DNA from: Maylandia zebra
Lineage: Eukaryota > Chordata > Actinopteri > Cichliformes > Cichlidae
Assembly: GCF_041146795.1 (NCBI RefSeq)
Contig: NC_135179.1
Coordinates: 26,771,047 to 26,835,046, forward strand
Reading direction: 5' to 3'
Length of the DNA stretch: 64,000 nt
How positions within the stretch are numbered: position 1 is the stretch's first letter; every line of letters starts with the position of its first letter. The position numbers were made by a program, and so were the translations under genes. The notes under the pieces were generated by a model that worked only from the letters and a program-made list of their open reading frames with translations, made no database searches and was not told the DNA's origin. Positions 58,928 to 64,000 of the stretch are shown here, one piece after another.

Positions 58928-61495
58928 CTGTGGGGAGACACTGCTATTAGAGGTTCAGGCCATCCTACTCTTAAACAAGCTATGTGAAGAAACACCCCAA
59001 ATAACCCTAAACAAACAAATCGTACCAAACAGCAAATTAATATTTAATGTTTTCAAGCCTGTATGGTATCATAAAGGGTTCAAGGAACTGAAGTTGCAGG
59101 AACCGTATTGGCAATTCTTCTAACCCTTCTGCTTATTTATTATTTGGCACCAAATTTGTTGTGTGCAATAAAAACCTTTGAGTTCTGGAAACATGAAAGT
59201 TCATGAAGTGCTTCCAGGTCATCCAACACTCAGACCCAAAAACTTGAGGTGGTGCTGAAATAAGTTTTACAATTACATTCTACCCTTATAAATATATAAA
59301 TGGAATGAAAACAGCCAGATCCTAGGATCCAAACTGCATATTTTTATTAATTATATTCTGTATTTGTTTTTATTGCGTAAACCATCCATGCAACTGGGAC
59401 ATTTGTCACACCACTGTGCTATAACACTGCAACTTGAGCCTTGGCTCTCTGTGCTTGGTGCTTCTTCAGGCATAGTACAAGTTTCTAAACAACAGAGGGG
59501 CCATGACTAAATTCAGGTGTAAAATGTAGTTATTGTTGTAAAGGTTGTGTGGTTTATTTGCAGCAAAACTCAGTTTCTATCTATATTTTTTACCAGATTG
59601 AAAGGAAACTAGCCTTAAAAGGAAAACCTAACCTCTAACATCTTTAGCTTTTCACACAATTTGGATTTTAAGCAAAACAACGGCAGCATCAGGCATTCTC
59701 GGTTCCCCGGTTCTGACAAAACAGAAGTTAAACAATGATATTTTGCAGGGGGCGGTGAGAAGCACAGAGATGGTCAGCAGCACCTCACAGTCACACAACC
59801 TTTTCTTTGGGTCACTAACAACCAAAGGGCCTCCAAAAAACCCACCATACTCAGTGGTCTGTGGAAAGACTCCTCATTAGACAGCACCAGCAAAGATAAG
59901 CTGCTCCACCTTATTCCCCCGCTCTCTAATTAATACGCTGGCCTTGGACCAGTGGGCAGGTGGAAGCGAAACAAAGGGCGATTTCAGCTCTGGGATCTGT
60001 AAGTCAGCATGACGCCGAGGGTTCGGAGAGGAGAGGAGTGAGCTGATCAAAGCCTTTTCACTGCACGGCTGCTTTAATCCTGCTGGTACTCTGTCAAACA
60101 CCACCGAGCAACATAAACACCTTGTTATATGAAGGATCAGTGTGTGCAAAGGTCATCTGACAGCGTCGCCTGACACGGTGGCGGTGATGGGAGATGGAAT
60201 CTACAACTGTACGTGTGTACTACAGTGTCTGGTATGTGTGAGTAGATTTTTTTAGCGCAGTATAATGAAATGATGGGGGCTATGAAGTAAACTGCAGAGT
60301 ATACTACACGATTAGCAGGTAATTACTAAATTAAGATCATGACGGCAGAAAGATTAATCTTATGAGCAAAGGAGGAGATTTCATTCAGCTGAGAATGTTC
60401 CAACTATTATCTGATCGGTATCTGATGAAAATAAATTCACAATCATTTTGGTTATGGTTGGATGAAACATCATAAAACATGAATCTTCACACGAACTACT
60501 CACACTTACTGGAAAATTGTCAGAGATGAGACACGCGTTAATCACATCACTTTTAAATGCTTTAAATTGGCCAAACACGGGCAGATGTAACTTTAAACAA
60601 AAAAGACGTGTTTATTTTTCTTAAGTGGAGCAGGGTGTGCCCATGCGCCCACTGGTTGGCGCTTGATGAGTGGAGCGCTCTACAACATCAGAGGAGCAGA
60701 GATGCTATCTGTCTGCAGTTGTGCTGCCTGGCTTCCAATGAAAACACACAGCTGGATGTAAATGCTTTGAGCAAATCTTTGACTGGCAACTAAATATCTG
60801 CAGATAGGAAACCAAGCCACGACACAGTTGGTTTGCACGTGACCGTTTCACTTAAAAAAAAAAAAAGTAAATTAGTAGTTAAAAGCTGCTCACAGTATTT
60901 AATGGTTCACTGTTAGCAAAGAGTTAAAGCAAAAGTTTTTCGTTGGACATTGCTGCTTTTATAGTCACTTCCAGTCCGCTCTTTATAACTGACCATTTTT
61001 TTCTCCCTTGCTTCTTAAGATGCTCAACGGTGACCTATGAATCGTTCAGGCACAAAAAAAAGGAATAACCCAGTGTTGAGTCTACAGATAACAGACAACT
61101 TAGCAAAGAACAATTTTAAATTGCATCTTTATGCACTTTGTTTCTACCATCCTGTTGCAAAAACACTTAATTTGTTCCATTTTCTTTAGCTGATCATCTA
61201 TAAAAATGCCACAGAGTTTGACAGGCTTAGGATATTTATTTTAGACCATTAAGATGATTCTCAAAGGGGTATTACCTGAAAACTAAACAGTAACTCAAAG
61301 CCATGTCCTTAAGAACTGGGAGACACTGACACAGGGCCTGAGAGAGCCATCTGGCCCTTCATTTTATCCATCTACTGTTGACTGAAGCCGTATCAATAAA
61401 GGTCTCACAGAAGAAGCAGCGTTCAAAGAGTGATTCTTAAGGAAAGGAAACACGGAGCAAAGGTTGAACGACGGTTAATCAAACAATAACTTGTC
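58928..61495 (-). other. rmdn2 upstream intron, first part
   Basis: Presumed intron, because the exon ending at 58927 starts with an acceptor (CCCCACAG|G). No further rmdn2 exon was found on the minus strand. AT-rich, no named repeat. Confidence 0.5.
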
Positions 61496-61499
61496 TTAA

Positions 61500-61795
61500 A
61501 ATCAGTTGCAACATGTTTTATGGAGTGATGAATCCAAATATGAAGTTTTTGGTTCAAATTGTAACCAGAATAGATTGAGATGGTCAGCTCGAAAACATAG
61601 TGGAGGCTCTGGCATGGACTACATTATTGACAAATTTTCATCCACAATGCACAATGATTGCTTAATTTTCCACATGACAATGATCCCAAACAGAACAAAA
61701 AGGCAACCAACAAGACAGAGCTTTGAATGTCCTGTAAGAAATATGGAGTACTATTCCTGAAAACTACTTGAAGTACTGAAAAATAAAGGTGTGTG
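61500..61795 (+). pseudogene. Tc1-like transposase relic
   Basis: The plus-strand frame opens with VLWSDESKYEVFGSN, the canonical Tc1 transposase block, then degenerates. The DNDPK motif region is still visible at about 61676-61690 but in another reading frame, so at least one frameshift separates the blocks. It ends near attcctgaaaactacttga. No terminal repeats or N-terminal domain were seen. Confidence 0.8.
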
Positions 61796-64000
61796 TGCTA
61801 TGTGTGTAGATTGTTCCTGTATAAAATGTCTCAAATCTCTTGAATGGATTAAATAAATTCAACAATTTGATATGTTTTGTAACTTTATAAATAGAATGTC
61901 ATTGCTTCAGCGTGTCAACATGAGGATTAGCCGTTTTGGTGTTTGTTACCCAATCTCTGTAAATTAAATTCTGCTGTGATTAAACTATAAAGCAATGTTT
62001 TGACATTGTGGCAGCAATTTTTGAAATACTTTTAGACAATAATAATTAACCATGAAAATCTATCTACAAATACGTACATCAAAAAGTCCAATGGGCTCTA
62101 ATGACATACATGCATTATGTACGTGTTGCAATATGCTGATGTGATTAAATGCAATAAATCTAGACAGTAACAACACGAGGAGACCAAATACAACCAAAGA
62201 AGAGCAACTAAGATCAATTATTTCCCAGGTGACAGCTGTGGGAAAGATTGCCCAACATTCAGCTTACTGCAAAGACATATTTTAGCCTCCCACTCAATGA
62301 TTAACACCAACATTCAGCATGAAGCAATTCAAACAGTGTTTACTAACACATGTTCCCCAAGAAAAGATTTGGTAGAGTAGCTAATTATTGGACCATTATT
62401 GGACCAGCAGCTGGACTGTGGGAAGTAAGCAGATGTCTGTCTGGGTTAGAATCTGCAAACACCATACAGGAGATCAAGTGTGGCATTTTGGGGTTTATTG
62501 TCACTCTGTGAAAACAGGATTGAAATGCACCAGATCCTCAGTGGAGTGTGGGCAGAGGGTAAGTGGAGGGAGTGTATGAGGAAATTAGATGCGAAGGTGT
62601 ACAAAGGTGCGTTTGCCCTTAGGGTCTACCTGCTGTTGTTTATCCTTTCATTTTTACTGATAGTTGAAATTCTATCTCATATTTGAGTCTCTAAGGCAAG
62701 AAAAGAAAAAGGAATCAGGAAAGAGTACAATAACAGGAGGACAGAGCTCTTAATTGTGCAAGGTCAGCCTACGTTGTTAACAGACTCAATATCACCAACT
62801 ATACTTGGCAAAAAGCCCCAAGTCTCAGCTGCATGGAAGAAGCAGCAGATTGACTTTCACATCCAAACACACAGAGCTCATTGAACTTTACACCATCAGG
62901 CACCTGTTCAGACTAAAAGCCGTACAGAAACAGGAGGAGAAACTTGAGGAATTTCGGCTAACCTGTGTGAGAGTATGCGAGTTTGCTCAAGACAAAATTA
63001 GTTGATTTTGTTTTTCTATGCGTGGGAGACGAAATTCATGGCACGATAAGTGTTCCAACGGTGTACAAAGAGGTGTGAAGTTTAAGCAGACACAGGCTTT
63101 CCAAGGCTGCTGGGAACACAGCACAGTGCTGCCACCAATTATGAGGCACGTGTTTAAAATTAGGGTTGTCATTGCAAAGTTCAAAGTTACTCCATCCTCC
63201 TGTCCTCCTCTGTCTCCCTGCTTAATCCGTGGGTCTTTGTATCATCAGTGAGGCTCTAAAGTCGGGGATTTACTTTGGATCAATGAAAATGCACCTATAT
63301 ACAAAGCCAGAGATACAAGAATGCCATCACGCCTCCCGTCAGTCAGATTACACAAACCGGCCTCCACGCTCAATGTCCCCAAAGCCCCACACGTATGCGT
63401 ATGCATTCATCTAATGTCATACACGTGGTCAATACATTAGCCCTGTAAATAGACACAATAGCTATAGACTGAGTGCTTTTGAAAACTGAAACCTGGGAGA
63501 GGAGAAATTGAAGTATTAAGAGTTGACATGGACATAAAATTTATTTTAGTGCGGAGTACACTGGTAGTATGCAGGGGTAGAGGTGCTCTTTGAATAAGTT
63601 AAGTGCCTCTACACACATCCAACTTCAAAAGAGTCCTTATTCACCTTCTACTCAAAAAGACTGCATGACATAATGGGAAAGTATGTGTAATCTCTCCTAA
63701 GGTGACCACTGTTACCTCATCACTTAAAGCCTTAAACAACCATAAAACCCCAGAGAGGATGTGTTTTGTTCTTGTATGAGGTCCTACTGTCTCCAAACTT
63801 TGGTTAGTTATTATTTTTTAACAATAGTTTTAAATAAGGAAGTCATTTTTTTTGTTTTTAGTATAATCCTTGTTTTTGATGGAGGTGTAATGATGACGTC
63901 AACATCAACGTTATCAAACGTAGACACATAAAAAGAGGTTTCTTGATTTCTTTTTTTAAAACGGAATGTTGTTTCTTAATTTTTTAACAATATTATTCAA
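61796..64000. other. rmdn2 upstream intron or 5' flank, nothing recognised
   Basis: No exon, RNA gene or named repeat could be supported. Short frames on both strands lack domain content. Confidence 0.45.

Noticed and set aside
61260-61345. Possible additional upstream rmdn2 exon on the minus strand before a GTAATA donor
   Set aside because: No reading frame matched the expected family sequence and stops intervene.

Overview
This window looks like nuclear DNA from a teleost fish, most likely a percomorph. The genes have vertebrate exon-intron structure, the spacers are AT-rich, and the repeats are teleost types: hAT elements with 8-bp target-site duplications, Tc1/mariner relics, a TA-flanked Tigger-like MITE, and RTE/L2/R2-type LINE fragments. 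Four genes are well supported: one RNA gene and three protein genes. A fourth protein gene, rmdn2, is only partly inside the window.

Region by region. Bases 1-1430 hold repeat-derived sequence, including a ~103-bp direct duplication and an L2-type LINE tail. A full-length 7SL (SRP) RNA gene lies at 1481-1779 with a CRE/ATF site 50 bp upstream and a T5 terminator. In the same orientation, 358 bp downstream, starts polr1b, the second-largest subunit of RNA polymerase I. It has 15 coding exons (2138-9912) that join into 1,134 codons, and intron 7 uses a GC-AG splice pair. Introns 7 and 10 are swollen by transposons, including a Tigger-like MITE nested inside a hAT element. nanp (N-acylneuraminate-9-phosphatase; two coding exons, minus strand, 12244-13724) has a ZNF143/Staf-like site upstream.

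From about 14 to 41 kb I see no convincing protein gene. That stretch holds microsatellites, short perfect inverted repeats, a possible LTR, LINE and MITE fragments. cyp1b1 follows on the plus strand (coding exons 43693-44696 and 45324-45912; 530 aa). A non-coding first exon near 41.3 kb is possible, and AhR-type XRE heptamers lie upstream. rmdn2 lies tail-to-tail with cyp1b1 on the minus strand. Its last six coding exons lie at 52393-58927, and its 5' part lies beyond 64 kb or in exons I could not find. The cyp1b1/rmdn2 convergent pairing is the arrangement I recall from other vertebrates.

The genes do not form one pathway. They cover rRNA synthesis (polr1b), secretory protein targeting (7SL), sialic acid synthesis (nanp), xenobiotic/steroid/retinoid oxidation (cyp1b1) and microtubule dynamics (rmdn2). 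I found no convincing new enzymatic or defence system. The most interesting items are the intact-looking 7SL gene beside polr1b, the conserved-looking GC-AG intron, the nested transposons with preserved target duplications, and several perfect hairpins of unknown origin. Exon borders were worked out by hand from splice sites, reading frame and remembered family sequences; no alignment was run.
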